This document shows, in pieces, positions 18,117 through 25,643 of a stretch of DNA of 64,000 bases; within the stretch, counting starts at the first letter, position 1; each line of letters begins with the position of its first letter. The stretch comes from JL08 sp039969355 (GTDB lineage Bacteria; Pseudomonadota; Alphaproteobacteria; Rhodobacterales; Rhodobacteraceae): NCBI GenBank assembly GCA_039969355.1, contig JBDVOA010000018.1, positions 209,096 through 273,095 on the forward strand, in the 5' to 3' direction. The translations under genes were made by a program, and so were the position numbers. Under the pieces are notes generated by a model. The model was given only the letters and a program-made list of their open reading frames with translations, was not told the origin of the DNA and ran no database searches.

Positions 18117-18470
18117 ATGACGGTCAAACGCATCGTAATGGATATTGCGGCGGAGTCTGTTGAAGAGGTTCGCAGGTTTTATGCGGACGTTTTTGAACTG
18201 AAAACCGTCATGGATCACGGATGGATTGCGACTTTGTCGTCAGGCGAGACGGCCCCGGTTCAAGTCAGTATTGCAACAGAAGGCGGCTCGGGCACACCTG
18301 TACCTGATGCATCGATCGAGGTGGATAACATCGATGTCGTCTATACCCGCGCAAAAAGTCTTGGTTACAGAATTGAATATGACCTTACGGAAGAACCCTG
18401 GGGCGTCAGACGATTTTACCTGCTTGATCCAACGGGAAAACTGCTAAACGTGCTTTCGCATCAAAGCTGA
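18117..18470 (+). CDS. VOC-family (glyoxalase/bleomycin resistance-like) protein
   Basis: A small single-domain protein of 117 residues with the paired beta-alpha-beta-beta-beta pattern of the vicinal oxygen chelate fold. It opens with KRIVMDIAAESVEEVRRFYADVF and closes with WGVRRFYLLDPTGKLLNVLSH, where the terminal strand usually carries a metal ligand Glu or His. The expected N-terminal His is replaced, so metal binding is doubtful. Function cannot be assigned. Spacing to the preceding gene is 100 bases, and remnants of other genes begin just downstream. Confidence 0.8.
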   Translation: MTVKRIVMDIAAESVEEVRRFYADVFELKTVMDHGWIATLSSGETAPVQVSIATEGGSGTPVPDASIEVDNIDVVYTRAKSLGYRIEYDLTEEPWGVRRFYLLDPTGKLLNVLSHQS

Positions 18471-18513
18471 CAACGCTGACATTGCAGATTTAGACCAAGG
18501 ACGTAAAAAAATT

Positions 18514-18534
18514 GCCCCGGACAGTTGCCGGGGC
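18514..18534 (-). terminator. Rho-independent terminator facing the minus strand
   Basis: GCCCCGG (18514-18520) and CCGGGGC (18528-18534) form a perfect 7-base-pair stem with a 7-base loop. The A-run at 18505-18511 becomes a U-tract on the minus strand, so it terminates the minus-strand gene whose tail remains at 18558-18662. It may also stop the VOC transcript from the other side. Confidence 0.7.
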
Positions 18535-18557
18535 TTTCCAGAAGTTATCTTGCTGGC

Positions 18558-18662
18558 TTACTCGGCTGGCATGATCGACGTTTCCGGATCGATCGTTGTC
18601 GCCACGCCGGCAGCTTCGCGACGACCATTGTACCCATTCGCCGACATTCCAGCCAGCTCAAT
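18558..18662 (-). pseudogene. C-terminal remnant of an unidentified minus-strand gene
   Basis: An open stretch ends with TAA at 18558 and reads ELAGMSANGYNGRREAAGVA, then ends in IMPAE, directly before a well-formed minus-strand terminator. The reading frame can be extended upstream only into the territory of the LysR remnant on the other strand, and a stop lies near 18750. I read it as the tail of a lost gene, though a free-standing microprotein of about 49 residues starting near 18704 is not excluded. The family is not recognised. Confidence 0.4.
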
Positions 18663-19085
18663 TATACGGTCCTCTATGCTGAGCATATGTCGCTTTATTG
18701 CGGCCATGGGCACATGCTGTTTGAGACGCCCGCGAACGCAAAGATGGCCGAACTAAATCTGGCGGATCACAAATACGCGGGCTACGCATTCAACTCGCCT
18801 AATCTCAAGGCGAGCCAGCTTCTTGGCATCTCACGAACAGCCCGCGTGGAAGAGGAGGAGGCGCTGGTCCTGTTGATCCAATCCGGTCGTTATATAGGAT
18901 TTCTGGCTGACCACGTGGCCGAGTTCTTTTTGAAAGAAGGTACTGTGCGCAAGGTTGCGCCAGCAGAAACCAGCTACTCAAGCACTTTCGCCAGCATAAC
19001 GCGCAAGAAACCAGTGCCCGACCGCAAAACTCTGGAATTCGTTTCATGCCTGAAAACATATCATGAACGGAATTCTATCGCGTAG
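18651..19085 (+). pseudogene. LysR-type regulator remnant (effector-binding half only)
   Basis: About 145 residues match the C-terminal effector-binding domain of a LysR regulator: YAEHMSLYCGHGHMLFE, then YAGYAFNSPNLKASQLLG, then EEEALVLLIQSGRYIGFLA. The N-terminal helix-turn-helix half is missing. The open frame continues upstream to 18525 only by reading through the antisense of the minus-strand remnant and terminator, so the apparent 186-residue protein is an artefact of the junction. It cannot bind DNA as a normal LysR protein would. Confidence 0.65.
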
Positions 19086-19175
19086 GGAGCGTTTCGAGCC
19101 GGCGCCTATTATATGCGGCGATATTGCCCTGCGCCCAAAGTGTTTTCCCGGCGCAAGGCGTCGTCATTATTGCTG

Positions 19176-19994
19176 TTATACCATCGCAAAAATGCGGGCG
19201 GGTCCGCCTGTGCCGCCTTTGTGCTTAGGCGCACCGATAACCAGTGTCGCGCCGGATGCCGGAACCTTGTCCAGATTGGCCAGGTTTTCGATTCCAAAGC
19301 GCCCAGTCGGCAGCCATGCATAGTGCGTCGCAAAATTGGTCGAGATTCCATGATCAATTGACAGCGTATCTGAGGCAATTGACATCGCGCCGGTTTCTTC
19401 CATCAACATGGCGGCAGCGTCGACATGGAATCCCGGGTAGTGCTGCGCTGTTCCATCGAAGTTGCGGTAACCATCGGTGTCCGATTTAGAGGCCCAACCT
19501 GAATGCATCGCGACGCATGCATGCGCCGGAATATCGCCATGAGATGCCATCCAAGCCTTGATGTCTTCGGGCGTGACCAACGTGTCAGCATCTTCGGCCG
19601 CACGGGCAGCGATATCGATGACACACAGCGGTGCAATCAGATTTTCGACAGCAATTTCATCAACCGAGGCACCATCTGCCGAGAAGTGCAACGGCGCATC
19701 AATGTGAGTCCCTGTATGTTCGTTCACAGTGTTTTTGAACAGATTGAAGCCGTGTTCTCCAAAGTTGAATACTTGCTCCATGGAGAATCCAGGCGTCCCG
19801 AAATAAGTCGGGAAGTCTGGTGAGAGCGTGTGCGTCAGATCCTCAACTGCACTATGACCGGCCGCCATCGCCGCTGGCGCAGATGCCATAGTGCCCACGG
19901 TTGCCGCAGCGCTAGCCATTGCCGCCCCTCTAAAGAAATTGCGTCGCGATAACATTTTGTCTTTAACAGTATTCATAACGCAAATATCACACAT
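19176..19994 (-). CDS. Tat-exported cyclase-family metal hydrolase (kynurenine formamidase-like)
   Basis: A 272-residue metal-dependent hydrolase of the cyclase/KynB family. It carries the family motif HTGTHIDAPLH (residues 93-103) and His-rich segments downstream. Residues 17-45 form a twin-arginine signal (SRRNFFRGAAM, ending AMA-AG), so the enzyme is probably periplasmic, unlike cytosolic KynB. The start at 19994 follows AAGGAGAG and adds an N-terminal MCDICVMN with two Cys before the Tat motif. It is the last gene of a minus-strand operon with acyl-CoA dehydrogenase, ThDP and TPR genes. It would act on an amide or lactone of a related compound (inference). Confidence 0.85.
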   Translation of the reverse strand: MCDICVMNTVKDKMLSRRNFFRGAAMASAAATVGTMASAPAAMAAGHSAVEDLTHTLSPDFPTYFGTPGFSMEQVFNFGEHGFNLFKNTVNEHTGTHIDAPLHFSADGASVDEIAVENLIAPLCVIDIAARAAEDADTLVTPEDIKAWMASHGDIPAHACVAMHSGWASKSDTDGYRNFDGTAQHYPGFHVDAAAMLMEETGAMSIASDTLSIDHGISTNFATHYAWLPTGRFGIENLANLDKVPASGATLVIGAPKHKGGTGGPARIFAMV

Positions 19995-20087
19995 ATTTCT
20001 CTCCTTGTTGGTGGTCGGTCTATTTAGCGCCTTTGGTTGAGCACTGTAGTCGTCGCTTTCTACTTGGGCAGAATTCGCGGCTTCCAA

Positions 20088-21506
20088 TTAAGCGGCAATC
20101 AAAGACTGTGCCTTGCAGGTTGCGCGATCGGCATTTCCTTTGTCCCCCAAACCTTTGAACGCGCGTGCGACGGCGCGCCAGTTCTGTGCCGACGTGGGTT
20201 TCACACCGGTCCGTTCGTTGGCTAGCGCAAGCGCCAGATCAAACTGTCTTGCCCGCAGCGCAGCCTCTAGCAATGTCCACCCGATGATGTCGCGCTGGGC
20301 AAAACTACCGCCCAGGCGGTGGGTCATATAACGTACAGGCAGCAAGCGTTCGACACAGGTGGCATAGCTTTCCCGTTTGAAATCCTGCATGGCAAGGCAG
20401 AAAGGCAGACCGATCTCGCGGCTCATCGCGACATTGGCGTCCGAAGCGTTTTCAAGATAGCGTTCATTGGCGCTGAGCAACGCGTTTTGCGCATCTATCC
20501 TGCCGTCAGATACAAAGGTCATCATCGCATGTACATCGTTGAAGGCATAAAGGGTGTCTTGTGCGGCTGGTTCCCATTTGTCCGCAAGATGCGCCCAACG
20601 GTCGCCGGATTCCTGACCGGCAAGGTTCATACGCCAAAGGAGGGCGGCGGCATCAAGCTCTTCATATCTGTTCCCGTCTTTGCGGCGGGAATCCAGATGA
20701 TTGTCAAAAATGTCGTAAACTTGATCATATTGTTCCAGATCAAGATGATAGAGCGAGGTGTGCCACCAAAGATGATTTGCAAAGTTCGATGTTGACCAAC
20801 TCTTGGCACGTTCCTGCATGAAGCGGATGCCACCAGTCTGACGCCCCCGCATTTCCATGACATGACTTACCGTATGAACGGCATATGGGTTGTCCGGGCG
20901 TATCGCCAGTGCCTGCCGCGCAAGTTCCTCTGCGCGAGAAAAGTCGCGGTTTTCTTCCAGTCCGAAAGAATAAAAACCAAGCACAAATTCATAACCCGGA
21001 ATGCTTTCATCCCACAGATTAAACACCCGCGCGACCACGTCCCGCTGACCCGGAACGTCGCCAAGAAGAACCATCGTGTAATGGATCAGCTCAAGCGCCA
21101 GCAGATCCATTGGGTATTGCGTCAGGACCGCCTCCCACTTCTGAACAGCGCCAAAGAAATCGCCATTCACCCAAGCCTGCACAGCGGCAAAATGGCCTTG
21201 TTCGCGGTCATTTGCCCTGTCTATCTTACGTTCGGCCTGCGCTAGCGCATCCACCATCAGCGGATAGATACGTGTTTCCATGGATTGCGTAAGCCAGCCT
21301 GCCTTGAACAGCCAACCCATCGTGAAATCTGGGTGCTCATCCAACACGCCTTCGATCAGAGCAATGGCGTCACCCCGAAACGAAAGAGACATAATCACTG
21401 CGCGTTCAAGCCCGTCAACTGCATCCCGGTCTGGATATGAAACTGGAACACCCCGGATATCTTTGAGCGCTGCCGGTGGTGAGACGGTATTAGATACGGC
21501 CATCAT
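20088..21506 (-). CDS. TPR protein of the TTC38-like family
   Basis: A 472-residue, mostly helical protein. HTVSHVMEMRGRQTGGI and NHLWWHTSLYHLDLEQYD are the signature stretches of TTC38-type tetratricopeptide proteins, a family found in bacteria and animals without an assigned reaction. No signal peptide or membrane segment is seen, so it should be cytoplasmic. GGAAGGA lies six bases before the ATG at 21506, which makes this start better than the ATG at 21512, where the ribosome site would abut the codon. The gene overlaps the end of the upstream ThDP gene by 17 bases, implying translational coupling. Its role in the operon is unknown. Confidence 0.8.
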   Translation of the reverse strand: MMAVSNTVSPPAALKDIRGVPVSYPDRDAVDGLERAVIMSLSFRGDAIALIEGVLDEHPDFTMGWLFKAGWLTQSMETRIYPLMVDALAQAERKIDRANDREQGHFAAVQAWVNGDFFGAVQKWEAVLTQYPMDLLALELIHYTMVLLGDVPGQRDVVARVFNLWDESIPGYEFVLGFYSFGLEENRDFSRAEELARQALAIRPDNPYAVHTVSHVMEMRGRQTGGIRFMQERAKSWSTSNFANHLWWHTSLYHLDLEQYDQVYDIFDNHLDSRRKDGNRYEELDAAALLWRMNLAGQESGDRWAHLADKWEPAAQDTLYAFNDVHAMMTFVSDGRIDAQNALLSANERYLENASDANVAMSREIGLPFCLAMQDFKRESYATCVERLLPVRYMTHRLGGSFAQRDIIGWTLLEAALRARQFDLALALANERTGVKPTSAQNWRAVARAFKGLGDKGNADRATCKAQSLIAA

Positions 21507-23115
21507 AGGCATTCCTTCCGATAAATGCAGAAATCAGCGTGAATGTGTCCTGATCGAATGCTGTGGTTATTGCGGCGTTCAAACCTTCGCGATCCCGACA
21601 GGACACGCCGAAACCGCCCATTGCCTCGGCCACGCGCGGGAAATCCGTACCTGCAAATTCAACGCCCAGATTACCCATTTGGCTATTGCGCTGTTTGAGT
21701 TCGATCAGGCCAAGTTGTTCGTCGATGAAAACGACAATCGGGATGCCGAGTTTGAGATCGCGCGCTGTCGCCAGCTCACCGAGGAACATCTCGACACCCG
21801 CGTCGCCGACAAAGGCGATGACCGGGCGACTGGGCTCTGCCAGTTTGCGACCGATGGCCAGTGGAACCGCACATCCCATCGTGCAAAGGGCAGAGGATTG
21901 CAACAATCCGCCCGCGTGATCAGAAGTCCAGACATGGCTCAGAACGATCCGGTGCGCACCACTGTCTACTGTGGCTACCGTTCTGGCAGGCGAAGCTTTA
22001 CGTGCTTCATCTATGATCGCCGCCGGACCCCAGTCTTCGTCCAATCGGTAGGCGTTGTTGAGCTTTGATCTGGCGACCTCAATTTCACCATTCGGCCAGT
22101 GATCCGGCGTTTCAGATGGCTCGCCCAAAGCGGCGAGAGTTGCAGAAATAGAACCAATGAAGTTCAGGGCAGACTGATGCATATAGTGGGTATTGCCCTC
22201 TGACGAGATGTCGATCACGTGCTGATCGGGCGTTACCATATCACGCCATCCGGTGCGCATCTCAATCGGGTCATACCCGGCTAGTATTATGCAGTCAGAA
22301 TCCGCCAGGAGTGGCAACAATACCTTGTCAGATATCGGCGACAATCCGGCGCCACCAAGTGCAAGAGCATGATTTTCAGGCAATATGCCTTTGGCTTTGT
22401 AAGTTGTAATCAGCGGGATGTTGTGCGTCGTACAGAATGCCGCCACATCGTCGCTTGATCTTTGACTGATGACATCGACACCCGCCAGAACAATCGGTTG
22501 TTTGGCTCGTGTCAACCAGCCTTTTGCCGTTGCCAGTTCAGCCCCCACCGGGGCCATTAATCCTTCGGGACGATGGCGCGGTTTGATCCAAGCGTCTGAC
22601 ACTTCGCGCTGCACATCTATGGGCACATCCAACACAACAGGTCCGGGGCGGCCGGATGTCGCAATCTTGAATGCCTTGTCGATGATTATGCCGGCTGTGC
22701 CTGCTCCAACTCGAAAGCTTGCCTTGGTGATGGGCGCAAGGAACTCAACGTGATCAAAAACCTGGTGCGTATAGGTTTGCGCGTCGACGGCTGGCACGCA
22801 CCCGGTCAAGACGATCATCGGCACACGATCCTGCCAAGCATTGGCGATAGCATTGGCGGCGTTGGCAATGCCGGGTCCAATTGTTGCAAACAAAACGCCC
22901 GGGGCACCATTGGTGTGATAGGTCCCCTCGGCCATGAAACCGCCGGAGTTTTCGTGTTTCACCAGTGTGATGCCAAGCCCGGCGCGATCCAGCGCATCCA
23001 TGAGGGCCAGAACCTCTCCTCCAGGAATGCCAAACGCATGTCGGCAACCGGCATCATACAAACGCTCTGCGATGACTTCCGAGGCGCTTTGTACCCTAAT
23101 TTTTAAGTCTTTCAC
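21490..23115 (-). CDS. Thiamine diphosphate-dependent enzyme (acetolactate synthase/IlvB-like)
   Basis: A 541-residue ThDP enzyme with the three-domain layout of the pyruvate oxidase/acetolactate synthase group. The N-terminal pyrimidine-binding domain shows FGIPGGEVLALMDAL, the ThDP-activating Glu region VKHENSGGFMAEG and ATIGPGIANAANA. The C-terminal pyrophosphate-binding motif is FVGDAGVEMFLGELATA followed by FIDEQLGLIELKQ; the usual GDG...NN pattern is altered to GDA...DEQ, so the carbanion chemistry may differ. No regulatory small subunit is nearby, so valine/isoleucine synthesis is unlikely. It overlaps the acyl-CoA dehydrogenase by ATGA at 23112-23115. Confidence 0.85.
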   Translation of the reverse strand: MKDLKIRVQSASEVIAERLYDAGCRHAFGIPGGEVLALMDALDRAGLGITLVKHENSGGFMAEGTYHTNGAPGVLFATIGPGIANAANAIANAWQDRVPMIVLTGCVPAVDAQTYTHQVFDHVEFLAPITKASFRVGAGTAGIIIDKAFKIATSGRPGPVVLDVPIDVQREVSDAWIKPRHRPEGLMAPVGAELATAKGWLTRAKQPIVLAGVDVISQRSSDDVAAFCTTHNIPLITTYKAKGILPENHALALGGAGLSPISDKVLLPLLADSDCIILAGYDPIEMRTGWRDMVTPDQHVIDISSEGNTHYMHQSALNFIGSISATLAALGEPSETPDHWPNGEIEVARSKLNNAYRLDEDWGPAAIIDEARKASPARTVATVDSGAHRIVLSHVWTSDHAGGLLQSSALCTMGCAVPLAIGRKLAEPSRPVIAFVGDAGVEMFLGELATARDLKLGIPIVVFIDEQLGLIELKQRNSQMGNLGVEFAGTDFPRVAEAMGGFGVSCRDREGLNAAITTAFDQDTFTLISAFIGRNAYDGRI

Positions 23116-24356
23116 TTGGGAGTTTTTGCCTTTGCCAATCGGGTGTAACCATCGCGGGATTGCGGGGTTTTCATATCTAGTAGCCTGCCAGCTACCAGAT
23201 TGCGCAGCATTTGTGCGGTTCCTCCGCCAATTGTGAACATCCGTGCGTCCCGAACCATCCGTTCAAGCGGTAAATTGCGCGAATATCCGCGCGCGCCATG
23301 CAACTGCAACGCATCATTGGTCACTTTTATCGCCATTTCAGACGCAAAAATCTTGGCCTGCGCAGCCAACATGGGATCAGGAAAGCCGGACGGCAGTAGA
23401 TCAGCGCTGGCCGCCGCACGCCATATCATGAGGCGGGCCGCGTCAATCTGCATCGCCATGTCGGCCAACATCCATTGCACCCCCTGAAACTCGGCAATTG
23501 GGCGGCCAAATTGCTCGCGAGATTTTACAAAGTCGCGTGCCGCCTCAAAAGCTCCGCGCGCCAGCCCAAGCGCCACCGTCGCGGCTCCTACCCGTTGTGC
23601 ATTATAGGCGTCCATCAGCCCGGCAAACCCGCGTTCGATGCCTTGCGGTGGCGTAATCAAGCGATCCTGTGGCAGGCGAAGATTGCGCAGATGCACTTGG
23701 GTTTCGGGGATGCCACGTAGCCCCATTGCAGGTTCACGATCGCCGATCATCAGACCGTCTTCGCCCAGATATGCCATGAAACCGCCAATGCCCTTGAACG
23801 CGCCATTTTCGATGACCCTCGCAAATATGAGATGAAGTTTGGAAATTCCGCCGCCTGTGATCCAGTGTTTGGTTCCGTTGAGCACCCACGTCTCTCCTTC
23901 CCTCACGGCCGTCGTCGTCATATCGCTGGCGGCACTGCCTGCGTTTGGCTCTGAAATGCAGATTGCCGGTTTGTCGCCTGACAACACGTGTCTGGCTGCG
24001 ATCTTCTTCTGGACAGCTGAGCCATACGCGGTAATAGCGCCAAGTGCGCCCATGTTCCCCTCAACAATGATGCGGCCCGAAACACCGCAGCACTTCGCAA
24101 ATTCTTCGATCACCAAGACCGCGTCGCAATAGGATGCGCCGCGTCCGCCCAGCGGTTCCGGCAGGCACATTCCCATGAACCCGGCGTCGGCCATCGCTTT
24201 GACGACGGATACGGGGTATTGCTCGCTGCGATCCGTCTCGGCAGCGAGGGGGAGGGCGATATCGTGGGCCAATTGCCCTGCGCGGGCCTGTAGGTCGATC
24301 TGACGTGCGTTAAGCCCAAATGTTGGGCCGGAATGAGAGGGTGTGTCCAGCATCAT
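23112..24356 (-). CDS. Acyl-CoA dehydrogenase
   Basis: A 414-residue flavin-dependent dehydrogenase of the ACAD family, introducing an alpha-beta double bond into an acyl-CoA and passing electrons to ETF. The family signatures are visible: ICISEPNAGSAASDMTTTA near residue 135, then WVLNGTKHWITGGG, then the C-terminal QLHGARGYSRNLPLERMVRDARMFTIGGGT block split across residues 350-385. It begins a four-gene minus-strand operon with ThDP, TPR and cyclase genes. The preceding minus-strand LysR gene is 95 bases upstream. The acyl substrate is not evident. Confidence 0.9.
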   Translation of the reverse strand: MMLDTPSHSGPTFGLNARQIDLQARAGQLAHDIALPLAAETDRSEQYPVSVVKAMADAGFMGMCLPEPLGGRGASYCDAVLVIEEFAKCCGVSGRIIVEGNMGALGAITAYGSAVQKKIAARHVLSGDKPAICISEPNAGSAASDMTTTAVREGETWVLNGTKHWITGGGISKLHLIFARVIENGAFKGIGGFMAYLGEDGLMIGDREPAMGLRGIPETQVHLRNLRLPQDRLITPPQGIERGFAGLMDAYNAQRVGAATVALGLARGAFEAARDFVKSREQFGRPIAEFQGVQWMLADMAMQIDAARLMIWRAAASADLLPSGFPDPMLAAQAKIFASEMAIKVTNDALQLHGARGYSRNLPLERMVRDARMFTIGGGTAQMLRNLVAGRLLDMKTPQSRDGYTRLAKAKTPK

Positions 24357-24451
24357 AAGATTTCCGCAATTTTGAGTCGCCAGCAGATTACTTTAGTTAT
24401 GATAATTTATGTAATGAGTTTATTTTTACCTTTAGGTTAAAAAAAATCACG

Positions 24452-25315
24452 CTAATGCGGCGACTGCAGCACACCTAGAAAGGCCGTTATCAACGCATCG
24501 GGCTGAACTCCGGAAGGCACCAGCGCACCAACTTCCCGCGCGTAGGGGGGATCACCAAAGGGAACCGTCTTAAGGCCTTTCCATTCAGCGCGGGCCCCTT
24601 TGCATTCCGGTACAATGGACACGCCCAATCCCTCGCGCACCATGGAGGCAATTGCATCCAAAGAGTCGATTTCCATGGTGGCATTCACTTTGATATTGCG
24701 GGCCTTCAGCTGTTTTTCAATGCCAGACCCGGCCCAGGTTTTGCGGTTAAACCAGATGAAAGGCATCCCGCTCAAAAGAGCGACATCTTCGGTTTCTTTG
24801 CTATCCGCAGGTGCAATGACAACAAACGGTTCGCTGGCGATCAGATGCCAGTCCAACCCATGGATCGGCTGATCCGGTTTGGTGCAGACCACGACATCCA
24901 ACTGCCCTTTTTGCAAGTGCGATGTCAATTTCGCAGAACTGCCGCTACGCACTTCAATTCTGAGATCAGGATGCTGAACGCGAAGGTCCGAAAGAGCCGC
25001 AGGCAGAAAACTGGCCAACACTGTGGGCACCGCCCCAACAATCAATCGGCCCCGTATAATATCGCCCTTTGCCACTCCAGGAGCGGCGTCAAACATCGCT
25101 ACGGTTTTTCGGGCGTGTTCGGCTAAGACGCGCCCCTGAACCGTGACGACAGGCGGACGTTGACTGCGATCAAACAGGGGGACCCCAAGTTCCTCTTCCA
25201 TGCCTTTGATCTGCAGGCTGATGGCTGAGTGCGACAATCCGACCTGATCTCCGGCCGCCGCAAAAGAGCCCGTTTCTAAAACAGCGACGAGAGTGCGCAT
25301 TTGACGGATATTCAT
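24452..25315 (-). CDS. LysR-family transcriptional regulator
   Basis: A 287-residue LysR protein with an N-terminal winged helix-turn-helix (MNIRQMRTLVAVLETGSFAA, then SHSAISLQIKGMEEELGVPL) and an effector-binding domain from about residue 90. It lies in the same direction as, and 95 bases upstream of, the acyl-CoA dehydrogenase operon, and divergent from katG. Regulation of the downstream operon is the simplest reading. The OxyR-type redox Cys pair is not seen, so control of katG through OxyR chemistry is unlikely. An A/T-rich imperfect hairpin at 24421-24446 could be a weak terminator between the two. Confidence 0.88.
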   Translation of the reverse strand: MNIRQMRTLVAVLETGSFAAAGDQVGLSHSAISLQIKGMEEELGVPLFDRSQRPPVVTVQGRVLAEHARKTVAMFDAAPGVAKGDIIRGRLIVGAVPTVLASFLPAALSDLRVQHPDLRIEVRSGSSAKLTSHLQKGQLDVVVCTKPDQPIHGLDWHLIASEPFVVIAPADSKETEDVALLSGMPFIWFNRKTWAGSGIEKQLKARNIKVNATMEIDSLDAIASMVREGLGVSIVPECKGARAEWKGLKTVPFGDPPYAREVGALVPSGVQPDALITAFLGVLQSPH

Positions 25316-25643
25316 CAGTTATGAAACTCGTTGGCTCTGTTCACCGCCGACAATATGACATCATCACGAAGAAGTCAGCGGCCGTTAGCGCAATGCGCAA
25401 CCGACGCCGGAACAGGTCCGTGGCGGATATGCGCCAGCAATTCAACGCAAGAAGCTCATTTGGTGAAGCAGGTCCCAGTTGGCGGGCGCTATTGTAACGA
25501 TGTGTAACGATGAAAAATTCGACTTAAATAACTTACGCGAGTTTGCTAAAAAGCGGTGGTGATAAGACCGATTCACCGTTCGGGTGGTCTGCGTCCTTAT
25601 CCATGGACAAGTTCAGTCAACAAATTCGTTATCGGAGAAAAAA
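25316..25643. promoter_or_regulatory. Divergent promoter region between lysR and katG
   Basis: A 328-base intergenic stretch that should hold both promoters. No gene or clear palindrome was identified. A ribosome site CGGAGAAA precedes the katG ATG at 25644. Confidence 0.35.

Noticed and set aside
18525..19085. A single 186-residue protein
   Set aside because: Its first part is antisense of a minus-strand gene tail and its terminator; only the LysR effector-domain part is real homology.
24452..25643. The LysR gene next to katG as an OxyR-type peroxide regulator
   Set aside because: It is divergent from katG as OxyR often is, but the redox Cys pair was not seen and its domain resembles metabolic LysR proteins.
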